A stretch of 64,000 nt of DNA from Okeanomitos corallinicola TIOX110 (GTDB taxonomy: Bacteria; Cyanobacteriota; Cyanobacteriia; Cyanobacteriales; Nostocaceae), in the NCBI RefSeq assembly GCF_038050375.1, contig NZ_CP150886.1, forward strand, positions 3,451,318 through 3,515,317. Direction: 5' to 3'. Of the stretch, positions 8,741-17,666 are shown in pieces. Below the pieces are notes generated by a model, which worked only from the letters and a program-made list of their open reading frames with translations, was not told the DNA's origin and searched no databases. The translations under genes were made by a program, and so were the position numbers. Each line of letters starts with the position of its first letter. The stretch's first letter is position 1.

Positions 8741-9463
8741 ATGTTTTCTTTATCTAAACACTTTAAATCAAAGCCAATTAGTCAAGTAGTTTTACTAATA
8801 CTATTACTGATACTGCTCATCATAGGAGCGGTACCCGGATATTTGACCGGAAAGTGGCAATGGAAACAACCACCGCCAATTAGTAATCTGAAGGAATTGA
8901 GAAACATCCTGAAAGTAGGATTGAATATCCCTGGATGGCAAACTATTCAACAGTCAGAATCAAAAATTGGAGAACATAAATGGTCAGTACAAATTCTGCA
9001 AGAACAGGACTCATCTGTTGAAGCCATACTATTGTTATTGCCACAAAATGGATCAAGAGATCAACCAGAAGTGGAATGGACAGATATTAGCGGCTGGGCT
9101 AAATTTCGCTGGGGAGGCTGGGATATAGCTCAAGATCGGACTGTAGAATTTACGTTAGACTCTGTCTCTGAAAAGAATACAAATTTGACCCAGAAAGTTA
9201 AGGCGAAATTTTTTCGCGCCACAACAAAACAAAAAACTTTCGCCGTCTTACAATGGTACGCAATGCCAAATGGTGGCACTTCATCATCTTTACACTGGTT
9301 TGCAGTGGATCAATTAGCACAATGGCAAAAAAAACGTGTTCCTTGGATGGCAGTGAGTATTATGATACCAATGGAATCCTTCGGGCAAGCGGAAACATCT
9401 TTGCCAAAACTTGAGTCCCTGGGTAAAAAAGTACAATTTGCTCTGATGTCTACAGTATTATAA
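8741..9463 (+). CDS. Cyanoexosortase B system-associated protein
   Basis: A 240-residue protein with one N-terminal transmembrane segment (about 15-36, VVLLILLLILLIIGAVPGYL) and a periplasmic domain. The domain contains IPGWQTIQQSESKIGEHKWS, VEWTDISGWAKFRWGGWD and, later, LQWYAMPNGGTSSSLHWFAVDQ. Position directly after the exosortase and the EpsI-like layout identify it as the dedicated partner protein. EpsI-type domains accompany exosortases widely, but their biochemical role is unsettled. It starts 86 bp after the exosortase stop and ends 27 bp before the export protein gene, so co-transcription is likely. Confidence 0.8.
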   Translation: MFSLSKHFKSKPISQVVLLILLLILLIIGAVPGYLTGKWQWKQPPPISNLKELRNILKVGLNIPGWQTIQQSESKIGEHKWSVQILQEQDSSVEAILLLLPQNGSRDQPEVEWTDISGWAKFRWGGWDIAQDRTVEFTLDSVSEKNTNLTQKVKAKFFRATTKQKTFAVLQWYAMPNGGTSSSLHWFAVDQLAQWQKKRVPWMAVSIMIPMESFGQAETSLPKLESLGKKVQFALMSTVL

Positions 9464-9490
9464 ATTGTTTGATTTTATATCTAGAGAATA

Positions 9491-10894
9491 ATGTTTATAG
9501 TATCCAATTCTCATAAATGTGGACTTGTTACCGTAATTTTTATTACCTGGCAGGTAAGTATTATTTCGATAACATCCATTCGACCTGTGGTTGCACAAAC
9601 CTTACCATCCTTAGAACCATCCTCACAGAAAATTATCTTACCTCCTCACAATTCTGAATTTATCAATCCTAATAGGAACAAAGAGATTGAAAATGAAGAG
9701 ATTAAAAATAAAAACATTTCCCCAGATTTTAACAGTTATCTTTTAGACATAGGAGATGGACTCAGTGTTATTGTTCAGCCTCTTCCTGGGTTATATAGGT
9801 TAGGAATTGGAGATTCTATTGGTGTTGCAGTACAAAGATTTCCAGATTTGAGTTTCCAAGCATCAATCAACCCAGAAGGTAATATTATTGTCCCACTACT
9901 AGGGGCGATATCTTTAAATGGCTTGACCTTAAAAGAAGCAGAAGATAAAATTCGCGCTGGCTTAAATCGTTATGTTATCGATCCCATCATATATTTATCC
10001 TTAACAGGGCGAAGACCTAACTTGAGTTTTCAAGCTCCTATAAATCAAGATGGCAATATCATCATTCCCCAAATAGGTCAACTGTACGTCAAAGGTCTGA
10101 GTGTAGAAGAGGCGGAAATAAAAATTCGCTCGGCTTTAAGTGCAATTACAAGTGATCCTGTAGTGGTTTCTTTAGCACAAATGCGACCAGTTCAGATTAC
10201 TATCAGCGGAGAAGTGTTTCGTCCAGGAATTTATTCTGCGGGTACTGCTATGCCCAGAGTAACTGACATATTACCTCTTGCGGGTGGTTCCACATTAAAT
10301 GCAGACCTCCGCAAAGTACAAATTCGTCGTCAGTTAGGTGATGGTTCTATAGTTTCACAAAATGTGGATTTATATGCTGCCTTACAAAGTGGTGGCACTC
10401 CTCCCAACTTACGCCTACAAGATGGTGATGCCGTAATTGTCCAACGTCGTGAACCTGGTACTGATGATGGTTATGACCGGAATTTAATTGCACGGTCAAC
10501 TTTAGCAGTACCCCAGATTAAAGTGAGAGTCTTAAACTATGCAGCTGGAGGAATTGGTACTCAATCACTCCCCAATGGTAGTACATTCCTAGATGTGCTG
10601 GGAAATGTTCCTCTGAATACGGCTAACTTGCGAGATATTGCTTTAGTTCGCTTTGATCCAGAACAAGGTAAAGCTGTGACTCAAAGACTAGATGCTAAAA
10701 AGGCTCTAGCTGGCGATGCTTCCCAAAATGTTACACTCCAAGATAATGATGTCATTGTTGTTGGGAGAAATCTTGTTGGTAAATTGACTACTTTATTCAA
10801 TACCATTACTCAACCTTTCTTTAATGTACAGTCGTTTATCCGCTTTTTTGAAAACTTTGGTAACGGCTTATTTGGGGGTAATTCAAATCGGTAA
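9491..10894 (+). CDS. Wza-like polysaccharide export protein with SLBB domains
   Basis: A 467-residue protein with an N-terminal signal peptide ending about residue 35 (RPVVAQ). The polysaccharide export domain is repeated: residues 116-171 and 174-228 share DLSFQA.IN..GNII.P and EAE.KIR. A shorter repeat precedes it (YLLDIGDG near 83, YRLGIGDS near 102). SLBB-type segments follow (VQITISGEVFRPGIY near 235; QDGDAVIVQRREP; LQDNDVIVVGRNLVG). Such proteins form the outer-membrane or periplasmic export channel for exopolysaccharide. The partner chain-length regulator is the next gene. Confidence 0.93.
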   Translation: MFIVSNSHKCGLVTVIFITWQVSIISITSIRPVVAQTLPSLEPSSQKIILPPHNSEFINPNRNKEIENEEIKNKNISPDFNSYLLDIGDGLSVIVQPLPGLYRLGIGDSIGVAVQRFPDLSFQASINPEGNIIVPLLGAISLNGLTLKEAEDKIRAGLNRYVIDPIIYLSLTGRRPNLSFQAPINQDGNIIIPQIGQLYVKGLSVEEAEIKIRSALSAITSDPVVVSLAQMRPVQITISGEVFRPGIYSAGTAMPRVTDILPLAGGSTLNADLRKVQIRRQLGDGSIVSQNVDLYAALQSGGTPPNLRLQDGDAVIVQRREPGTDDGYDRNLIARSTLAVPQIKVRVLNYAAGGIGTQSLPNGSTFLDVLGNVPLNTANLRDIALVRFDPEQGKAVTQRLDAKKALAGDASQNVTLQDNDVIVVGRNLVGKLTTLFNTITQPFFNVQSFIRFFENFGNGLFGGNSNR

Positions 10895-10996
10895 ATTCTG
10901 GTCAAAAAATCAGTTAGACATCACCGATATCATTAGGCATAATCATATTTTGTAAATACTTTTTCCTGATTACTAATAACTAATAAAATAAATACT

Positions 10997-13180
10997 ATGG
11001 CACCACCAATTGTTAAAAAATATCTGATTGCCTTTGAAAAGTATAAATGGATTGGAATAGCTAGTTTTGTATTAGTATTATCTGGCGCAACTGTAGTAGC
11101 TTTACAACCAGAACCAGAAGATGTATTCATGATAGAAGGTGCTTTACGCTATAACATTCCACCTGTTGCCTTCTCGAAAACAGCAAGTGACATTCAGCAA
11201 CAAGGACAACAACTAACAGAACAAACTCTACTATCAGAACCAGTGATCAGAAAAGTAGTAGATACAGTACGAGTCAAGCCAGATATGTCCAAAATAAAAA
11301 TTGTCATGCCTAAGTATGATAGTAAAAGTGGGCAATTAATTAATCCTTTAATGATGGTTTACTATCAAGATAGTGATCCGAAGAGAGGCAAGCAATTTCT
11401 GGATGAATTGATGAAACAAATGGTGATATTAAGCCGTGAAATTAACACTGGCCGCTTAAATGCTATTATTAAAAAAATAGATGAACTCTTACCAAATGCA
11501 AAGAAAGAACTTCAATTAGCAGAAAATAGATTAGAACAATATGATCGTCGGGAAATGCCAGTTATCTTAGCAGCAGAAAATGGTAGTTTGCTAAGTGGAA
11601 TTAGTAGTAGTCAAAATCAACAAAGAGCTATCAAACTGACTATTTCTGGCATTAATGCTCAGATCCGCTCTTTAGAAGATAAATTGGGTTTAACAGTAGG
11701 ACAGGCCTATGTTTCTTCAGCTTTGAGTGCTGATCCTATTATCGGTAACTTGCGATCGCAGATTTACCAAGTAGAGACGCAAATAGCTACACTTCGTAAA
11801 GATTTACGTCCTGAACATCCCACCATGATTCAATTACAGCGTCAGAAAGAAGCATCAGAAGAACTGCTACAAGAACGCGCTGCGGAAGTATTGGGTGGGG
11901 GTGGTATGGCTGCACCTTTACGAGGTAATGTCACGGGTATTCGTACCCAAAGTAGTTTAGACCCCACACGACAAGCACTAGCAAACCAAATGGTGGCTTT
12001 GCAAACCCAACTAGAAACCTTGGAGCAACAACTAAAACAGCAAATTGAACAAGAGACTCAATTGCGGCAAGAATACGCTCTCATCCCTAACAAGCAATTG
12101 GAGCGATCGCGCTTAGAACAAGAGTTAGGACTCAAAAAAGCCATCCATGATCAAATGCAAGCCAAACTGATAGATGCAAAGGCAGCAGAAGCAGAAACTG
12201 TTGGTAGTCTAAACTTAGCTAAAGAAGCAATTCCCAGCGCTGTACCCAACAAACCCAAGAGTTTACCTGTTACCTTGGCTATCGGTGGTGTCTTGGGTAT
12301 TGCAATTGGCGGTGGTGTCATATTCTTATTAGGTTCATTAGAAGGTACTTTCAAGACCAGAGAAGATATCCGCGAAAGCCTCAAACAGCGGGATGTATTG
12401 CTACTGGGAGAATTGCCTTTAATACCAGTTGATGATTTAGAACCAGACACCCTACCAGTGTTACTTTCTCCCAATTCTCCTTACTTGGAGTTTTATGAGA
12501 AGTTCCGTAGTAACTTGCGGAGGTTGGGTAGTACAGATGCTAAAGTAGTATTAATCACTAGCGTTGGTAGTAAAGAAGGTAAAACAGTTAGTGCTTACAA
12601 TTTAGGTATAGCTTCAGCATTAGCTGGCAAAAGAACCCTAATTATTGAAGCAGATTTGCGATCAGCATCTCAAGCCTCATCCTTAAAAGTTACCCCTGAT
12701 TCCTATGCTGCCATCGAACCCTTAATATATTATTCCACGTTAAGTGACTGTATTCATATAGTTCCTGATGTAGAAAACCTATACATTATCCCCAGCGCAG
12801 GCCCTGTAAATCAATCTGCTGCTGTCATAGAATCTATGGAAATTAGGTTGTTGATCGAAGATGCACGTCAACGTTACGATTTAGTAATTATAGACACAAA
12901 TCCTTTAAGTATTTCCAATGATGCTCTACTCATGCAGCCTTACAGTGATGGTATTGTTTTAGTGACTCGGCCCAACTACACTCAAGAAAATATGTTAACA
13001 GAAGCCATTGATGAGTTAGTGGAAAATGAGCTAGGACTACTGGGTGCGATTATCAACGGTGCTGACATTGAAGTTCGCATACCTGCACGTTTTGAACCAA
13101 TTCATCAGCCTGAACCTGAGATTACCTTAGAGGTTATTTCAGAAGCTGAAGATATATCCACTATTTTTGGCAAGAATTAG
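10997..13180 (+). CDS. Wzc-like polysaccharide co-polymerase / BY-kinase-like protein lacking a tyrosine tail
   Basis: The 727 residues comprise a Wzz-type N-terminal segment with a first membrane helix (about 18-36), a long coiled-coil periplasmic region (160-400), a second membrane helix (about 424-447) and a cytoplasmic P-loop domain. Walker A is SVGSKEGKT ending at residue 530. The Walker A' region reads IIEADLRS (551-553 EAD, where Asp-Ala-Asp is usual) and Walker B is VIIDTNPL with Asp633. Bacterial tyrosine kinases end in a tyrosine cluster, but the last 35 residues here contain none. Autophosphorylation on the usual tail is therefore unlikely. It probably controls chain length and export with the preceding Wza-like protein. 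The gene ends just before a mobile-element footprint. Confidence 0.9.
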   Translation: MAPPIVKKYLIAFEKYKWIGIASFVLVLSGATVVALQPEPEDVFMIEGALRYNIPPVAFSKTASDIQQQGQQLTEQTLLSEPVIRKVVDTVRVKPDMSKIKIVMPKYDSKSGQLINPLMMVYYQDSDPKRGKQFLDELMKQMVILSREINTGRLNAIIKKIDELLPNAKKELQLAENRLEQYDRREMPVILAAENGSLLSGISSSQNQQRAIKLTISGINAQIRSLEDKLGLTVGQAYVSSALSADPIIGNLRSQIYQVETQIATLRKDLRPEHPTMIQLQRQKEASEELLQERAAEVLGGGGMAAPLRGNVTGIRTQSSLDPTRQALANQMVALQTQLETLEQQLKQQIEQETQLRQEYALIPNKQLERSRLEQELGLKKAIHDQMQAKLIDAKAAEAETVGSLNLAKEAIPSAVPNKPKSLPVTLAIGGVLGIAIGGGVIFLLGSLEGTFKTREDIRESLKQRDVLLLGELPLIPVDDLEPDTLPVLLSPNSPYLEFYEKFRSNLRRLGSTDAKVVLITSVGSKEGKTVSAYNLGIASALAGKRTLIIEADLRSASQASSLKVTPDSYAAIEPLIYYSTLSDCIHIVPDVENLYIIPSAGPVNQSAAVIESMEIRLLIEDARQRYDLVIIDTNPLSISNDALLMQPYSDGIVLVTRPNYTQENMLTEAIDELVENELGLLGAIINGADIEVRIPARFEPIHQPEPEITLEVISEAEDISTIFGKN

Positions 13181-13201
13181 CCCTGTCTACCACGTAATTT
13201 T

Positions 13202-13304
13202 GGCGTTGCTGATTAAGAGTATGATTTTATTTCACGCAGAGTCGCAGAGAGTAAGAGTTTCATTTTTTTGATTTTTCAATTTCATACTTCAATTAAGCAA
13301 CGCC
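13202..13304. mobile_element. MITE-like inverted-repeat element with 8-bp target duplication
   Basis: Terminal inverted repeats of 24 nt (13202-13225 and 13281-13304) match at 18 positions, both starting GGCGTTGCT on their own strand. The direct repeat GTAATTTT flanks the element on both sides (13194-13201 and 13305-13312), as expected for a target-site duplication. The 103-bp element has no ORF and carries an internal TTTCACGCAGAGTCGCAGAG phrase that also occurs, inverted, near 40763. Its right end lies inside cofG and supplies the last three codons and the stop. Confidence 0.8.
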
Positions 13305-14243
13305 GTAATTTTTAACTGCTGTAACCATTTCTTCATTCAACCAACTATAAAAATGAGGATATACAGGTAAACGTGGTACTAATTCCCATCCTGCTGTTTT
13401 TAAAATCTCCATCAGTTTGTGTTTCTGTAAATGAGGATAATCAGGGTTAACTTCATCTTTAGGACCGATTCCCCCTAAATCCCTAGCACCAGCATCTAAA
13501 CAAGCTAGTAACCAATTGTCATCTGTTACCAAGTTAGGCGGAATTTGAATGGTAATCTCTGCGGGTAAAATATTCCGTGCTTTTTCGATGAGTTTTGGCA
13601 GTAGACGAGGATCAAAAGCTTCTGCATTCAAGGTTTGTAAATTTCCAGGACTGTGGGGTTGTAATATCACTTCTTGTATATGTTTATATTGTTTGTGCAA
13701 ATCCGCAATAGCAGCTAAAGCTTGCCAGCAATCATCTTCAGTTTCTCCAATTCCCAAAAGTAAGCCGGTGGTGAAAGGAATCTGCAATTTTCCCGCCCAT
13801 TCTAACTGTTGTAAACGCACATCAGGTAATTTACTGGGTGCATGAAAATGTACGGTATTCAACAATTTGGGTGTCAACTGTTCTAACATCAAACCCATCG
13901 AGACATTGACATTTTTTAACCTTTGCATTTCCGGAAAACTCAATGGCCCAGCATTGGTGTGGGGCAAAAATCCCATTGCTAAAGCTAAAACACACAAGTC
14001 ATAAATCAGCTGAAACCAAGCTTCTCTTCTGGGTGATAAAGGATGAACCTCACCACTAAGAATGAGAATTTCACAGATACCTTGATTTTGAAGTCTTTGC
14101 AAAATACTCTCAGCTTCTAGAAGCGTTAACCATGGACTTTTACCAGGATCTGTCCGAAAATTGCAGTAGCTACACCTATTGAAACATTCATAAGTAGGCA
14201 CAATAGTATAAGCAGGGCTGTAGGTAACAATATTTTGAGACAT
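13293..14243 (-). CDS. cofG: FO synthase subunit CofG (radical SAM), C-terminus altered by an insertion
   Basis: A 316-residue radical SAM enzyme with the cluster motif CFNRCSYC (Cys20, Cys24, Cys27). CofG with CofH makes FO, the deazaflavin chromophore used by some cyanobacterial photolyases. SGEVHPLSPRREAW, PHTNAGPL, GLLLGIGETEDDC and GGIGPKDEVNPDYP are CofG-like segments. CofH is not in the window. The last residues, Gly-Val-Ala and the TAA stop, come from the terminal repeat of the small element at 13202-13304. Collapsing the target duplication would extend the frame ten residues, to a stop at 13161-13163. The core is intact, so activity is probably kept. It lies five bases downstream of trhO on the same strand. 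Confidence 0.93.
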   Translation of the reverse strand: MSQNIVTYSPAYTIVPTYECFNRCSYCNFRTDPGKSPWLTLLEAESILQRLQNQGICEILILSGEVHPLSPRREAWFQLIYDLCVLALAMGFLPHTNAGPLSFPEMQRLKNVNVSMGLMLEQLTPKLLNTVHFHAPSKLPDVRLQQLEWAGKLQIPFTTGLLLGIGETEDDCWQALAAIADLHKQYKHIQEVILQPHSPGNLQTLNAEAFDPRLLPKLIEKARNILPAEITIQIPPNLVTDDNWLLACLDAGARDLGGIGPKDEVNPDYPHLQKHKLMEILKTAGWELVPRLPVYPHFYSWLNEEMVTAVKNYGVA

Positions 14244-14248
14244 AGAAT

Positions 14249-15157
14249 TCAGGATTGAGGAGTGATGGAAATATTATTTAACTTGTACTGTTTCCACTTC
14301 TCCTGTTGTCTTGCTCTTTTTTCCGCTGTCAAACTACCAATACAGTGAGGACAAGAAATACCTTCTTCATACTCAGGTGAAGATTTATCTGCTTCGGAAA
14401 TGGGATGACCACAACCAAAGCATAACTCATAACTTCCTTCCTCCAAACCGTGACGCACTGCCACCCGTTCATCAAACACAAAACATTCTCCTTCCCACAA
14501 ACTTTCTGCCTGGGGAACTGCTTCTAAATATTTGAGAATACCGCCTTTGAGATGATAAACTTGCTCAAAACCTTGAGCCAACATATAGGATGAGGCTTTT
14601 TCGCATCTAATACCACCAGTACAAAATAGGGCTACTTTTTTATGTTTGTTCGGGTCTAGATTTTTACTAATGTATTCAGGAAATTCTCGGAAAATCTGCG
14701 TTTGGGGATTTTCTGCTCTTTTGAAAGTACCAATACTGACTTCATAATCATTGCGGGTATCAATTACTTTCACCTCTGGATCAGAAATCAAATCATTCCA
14801 TTCCTCAGCACTAACGTAAGTTCCCACCTTTTGATTAGGATCAACTTCCGGTATTCCCAATGTCACAATTTCTCTCTTTAACCGGACTTTCATTTTTTCA
14901 AATGGCGGTGTTTCGGTGTAGGATTCTTTATGCTCCAAGTCTGCTAACCTGGCATCACTACGGAGAAAACCCAAAACTGCATCAATTTCAGTCCGAGAAC
15001 CAGCTATAGTTCCATTAACTCCTTCTTTTGCTAGTAAAATTGTGCCTTTAATGTTTTGCTGCTGACAAAAAGATAACAACGGTGCTTGCAGTTCTTGATA
15101 ATCGGTTAAACTGACAAATTTATACAGTGCAGCTACTACAATATTTTCTGGGTTCAT
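14249..15157 (-). CDS. trhO: tRNA uridine(34) hydroxylase TrhO (rhodanese domain)
   Basis: The 302-residue protein has the YceA/TrhO layout: an N-terminal acylphosphatase-like domain ([17 protein letters not shown], 37-53), a central rhodanese domain with Cys179 in [13 protein letters not shown] and Cys185 close by, and a C-terminal cysteine-rich tail (CFGCGHPI and CPHC). TrhO makes the 5-hydroxyuridine of wobble U34 in certain tRNAs, using oxygen. It is the first gene of a two-gene unit with cofG, five bases apart. That pairing has no obvious pathway logic. Confidence 0.93.
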   Translation of the reverse strand: MNPENIVVAALYKFVSLTDYQELQAPLLSFCQQQNIKGTILLAKEGVNGTIAGSRTEIDAVLGFLRSDARLADLEHKESYTETPPFEKMKVRLKREIVTLGIPEVDPNQKVGTYVSAEEWNDLISDPEVKVIDTRNDYEVSIGTFKRAENPQTQIFREFPEYISKNLDPNKHKKVALFCTGGIRCEKASSYMLAQGFEQVYHLKGGILKYLEAVPQAESLWEGECFVFDERVAVRHGLEEGSYELCFGCGHPISEADKSSPEYEEGISCPHCIGSLTAEKRARQQEKWKQYKLNNISITPQS

Positions 15158-15270
15158 CTGTTTACAAAAAAAGCATAACAGGATATTATTTTATCAAAGT
15201 TTAAAATTAGCTCTTTTCTAACTAGAAAGAAACCTAATTTGATTTTGACTTTTGATTTTGACCTAAAAAC

Positions 15271-15343
15271 GGGGGTTTAGCTCAGTTGGTAGAGCGCCTG
15301 CTTTGCAAGCAGGATGTCAGCGGTTCGAGTCCGCTAATCTCCA
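15271..15343 (+). tRNA. tRNA-Ala (UGC)
   Basis: A full cloverleaf of 73 nt. The acceptor stem GGGGGTT pairs with AATCTCC, with two G-U pairs. The D-arm contains TTAGCTCAGTTGGTAGAG. The anticodon stem CCTGC/GCAGG encloses loop TTTGCAA with anticodon TGC at 15304-15306. The T-arm is GCGGTTCGAGTCCGC. The discriminator base is A and no CCA is encoded. Confidence 0.97.
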
Positions 15344-15353
15344 TAATTTCACA

Positions 15354-15986
15354 TCAATCACGTTTAAATACAACAGATAGATTGTTCGCTGGCATTTGGT
15401 AAATCTTGTGTAATGTCAGACTTTCAGTTTTTGCAACTTCTATCACATCCTCTAAATTACGCACTCCCCATTCTGGATTTTGTGACCGTAAAGAATCATC
15501 AAAATCAGCATTGCTAGGTGCGGTATGTTTTCCGTTTTGTTTATATGGGCCATATAAATAAAGGATGCCATCAGCGGGTAAAATACGCCTAGCTCCGGAC
15601 ATGAGTCCCAAACAGGCTGACCACGGGGAAATATGAATCATGTTAATGTTAATTATAGCGGTAATAGGCGAGTCTGTGATTTGTTCTTTTTCAACTGGCC
15701 ACAATGGTAACTGAGCATCTAAATCTATCGGTGGGTAAAGATGATCACTTTTAAATTCTGCTGCCCAAGCTGTGATACTGTCTCTTAATAAGGGGTTTGG
15801 GTCAGAAGGTAGCCATTTTCGCGGTGCTAGATGGGGAGTAAAAAATACTGCGTGTTCTCCTGTTCCACTGGCTATTTCTAAGATTGTTCCTGCTTTTGGT
15901 AATACTTGTAAGAGTACATCTAAAATTGCGTTGCGGTTGCGTTGGGTTGCTGGTGCAAACTGTTTTTGTTCTGGGTTTGTGTTCAT
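15354..15986 (-). CDS. DUF938 SAM-dependent methyltransferase-like protein
   Basis: From the ATG at 15984-15986 this encodes 210 residues starting MNTNPEQKQFAPATQRNR, the typical DUF938 opening. Motif I of the class I methyltransferase fold is TILEIASGTGEHAVFF, followed by LPSDPNPLLRDSI. NINMIHISPWSACLGLMSGA and LYLYGPYKQNGKHTAPSNADFD are conserved family segments. The frame is open 24 codons further upstream, but that part crosses a tandem repeat and has no family similarity. Substrate unknown. It ends 10 bp from the tRNA-Ala gene, on the opposite strand. Confidence 0.88.
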   Translation of the reverse strand: MNTNPEQKQFAPATQRNRNAILDVLLQVLPKAGTILEIASGTGEHAVFFTPHLAPRKWLPSDPNPLLRDSITAWAAEFKSDHLYPPIDLDAQLPLWPVEKEQITDSPITAIININMIHISPWSACLGLMSGARRILPADGILYLYGPYKQNGKHTAPSNADFDDSLRSQNPEWGVRNLEDVIEVAKTESLTLHKIYQMPANNLSVVFKRD

Positions 15987-16005
15987 AGTTCTTTGGTTTT
16001 TATTG

Positions 16006-16035
16006 AACGCAGATAAACGCAGATAAACGCAGATG
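16006..16035. repeat. Three tandem 10-mers (AACGCAGATA)
   Basis: Three consecutive copies of AACGCAGAT[A/G] lie between the DUF938 gene and the acyltransferase. Phrases of this type recur widely in Nostocales intergenic DNA. No function can be assigned. Confidence 0.8.
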
Positions 16036-16155
16036 ATTGAGGATAAGTAAAAGATCAATTAATGAATTTTATGATTCTGTGCAGGTTCACATAAAATTGT
16101 GATTAGTGCGATCGCTTTTTATTTACCTTGTTTTACTATATTACAGGAGAAAAAT

Positions 16156-17565
16156 TTGCCTAAGTCTATTAATTCAACCCAACCACCATTAAAGTTTATT
16201 CCTCCACGTTTTAATCCTTTAATACTCAAGGTTATGTCTTTATTTCTACCTTTTATTTTGAGGGTAAGAACTAGACCTTGGCTACCTGCGGGGATTGTCA
16301 AAATTGAGGCTCAAAATGCTGAGGTATTAGCTAAATTATATCATGAGTTTCAAGGGGGAAAAATTCGGTTTTTAATTGCTTTTCGTCATCCAGAAGTAGA
16401 AGATCCTTTGTCAATGTTATATCTACTTTCTCGCATTGTTCCCCAGGTAGCAAGGGAAAAAGGGATTTCTTTACAATATCCTGTGCATAGTCATTTTATG
16501 TATGAAAGAGGAATGACTTTATGGGCAGGAAATTGGTTAGGATGGTTATTTTCTCGATGTGGTGGTGTACCTGTTCGCAGGGGAAGAAAGGTAGATAGAA
16601 ATGCAATTCAAATGGCTAGAAATTTATTTGTAAATGCAAAAATACCCATTGCGATCGCCCCTGAAGGTGGTACAAATGGTCATAGTGGTATGGTTAGTCC
16701 TTTAGAACCTGGTGTGGCACAGATGGGTTTTTGGTGTGTGGAGGATTTACAAAAAGCTAACCGGACAGAAACTGTTTTTATTATCCCAGTTGCGATTAAA
16801 TATAGTTATGTGATTCCACCTTGGCAAAAAATAGATTGGTTATTATCCAAATTAGAAGCTGATAGCGGTTTAGTAGGGGCAGAAATTAATCAAAGTGGGA
16901 AAAATAAGGAAGAAATTTTATATCAGCGAATTTTGCGATTAGCGGAATATTTAATTACGGAAATGGAGGAATTTTATCGTCGTTTTTATCATCAAGAGTT
17001 TACCGAGGTTATATCTCAAGATATCTCAGCTAATGAGCTATTAATTAATAGATTACACCGTTTAATGGATACGGCATTAACAATTACAGAAAAATATTTT
17101 AATGTCCAACCACAAGGTAATTTTATTGATAGATGTCGGCGGTTGGAAGAAGCAGGTTGGAATTATATTTATCGGGATGATATCAAAGATATTCATAGTC
17201 TACCACCTTTGAAACGTGGTTTAGCTGACTGGGTAGCAGAAGAAGCAGATTTACGAATGCAGCACATGAGAATAGCTGAAAGTTTTGTAGCGGTTACTGC
17301 TAATTATATTCAAGAAAAACCAACTGCTGATAGGTTTGCAGAAACGGTGTTATTAATGTTTGATATGTTATCTAGAATTAAAGATTCGACTTTACCGGGT
17401 AGGCCGCGTTTAGGTTTAAAACAGGCTATGATTACTGTGGGTGAACCAATTTCTGTAACGGAAAGATGGCAGGTTTGTCAGGGTAATAAACAGGCTTTTA
17501 GACAGGGAGTGAGTGATTTAACTCAGGATTTATTTGTAGCTTTGGAGAGATTAATTAAGGATTAA
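16156..17565 (+). CDS. PlsC-like acyltransferase, long form
   Basis: About 470 residues with acyltransferase motifs HPEVED (the HxxxxD box, in IAFRHPEVEDPLSM) and APEGGTNGHSG (the EGT-like box). They lie in a PlsC domain with a large C-terminal extension rich in helices. Such enzymes acylate lysophospholipids at the membrane. I prefer a TTG start at 16156-16158, preceded by AGGAGA at 16145-16150. A GTG at 16099 is in frame but would add a 19-residue segment without a clear ribosome site. Substrate is not determined. A shorter PlsC homologue occurs at 31441-32253. Confidence 0.82.
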   Translation: MPKSINSTQPPLKFIPPRFNPLILKVMSLFLPFILRVRTRPWLPAGIVKIEAQNAEVLAKLYHEFQGGKIRFLIAFRHPEVEDPLSMLYLLSRIVPQVAREKGISLQYPVHSHFMYERGMTLWAGNWLGWLFSRCGGVPVRRGRKVDRNAIQMARNLFVNAKIPIAIAPEGGTNGHSGMVSPLEPGVAQMGFWCVEDLQKANRTETVFIIPVAIKYSYVIPPWQKIDWLLSKLEADSGLVGAEINQSGKNKEEILYQRILRLAEYLITEMEEFYRRFYHQEFTEVISQDISANELLINRLHRLMDTALTITEKYFNVQPQGNFIDRCRRLEEAGWNYIYRDDIKDIHSLPPLKRGLADWVAEEADLRMQHMRIAESFVAVTANYIQEKPTADRFAETVLLMFDMLSRIKDSTLPGRPRLGLKQAMITVGEPISVTERWQVCQGNKQAFRQGVSDLTQDLFVALERLIKD

Positions 17566-17666
17566 AATCACAGGACAAGACGCAAAGAAAAAGGTTTTAT
17601 TCTGGGGTAGAAATCACTAAAGATTCAAAAAATACATCATAGCTCGTGATTTCTACCATCTAAGTC

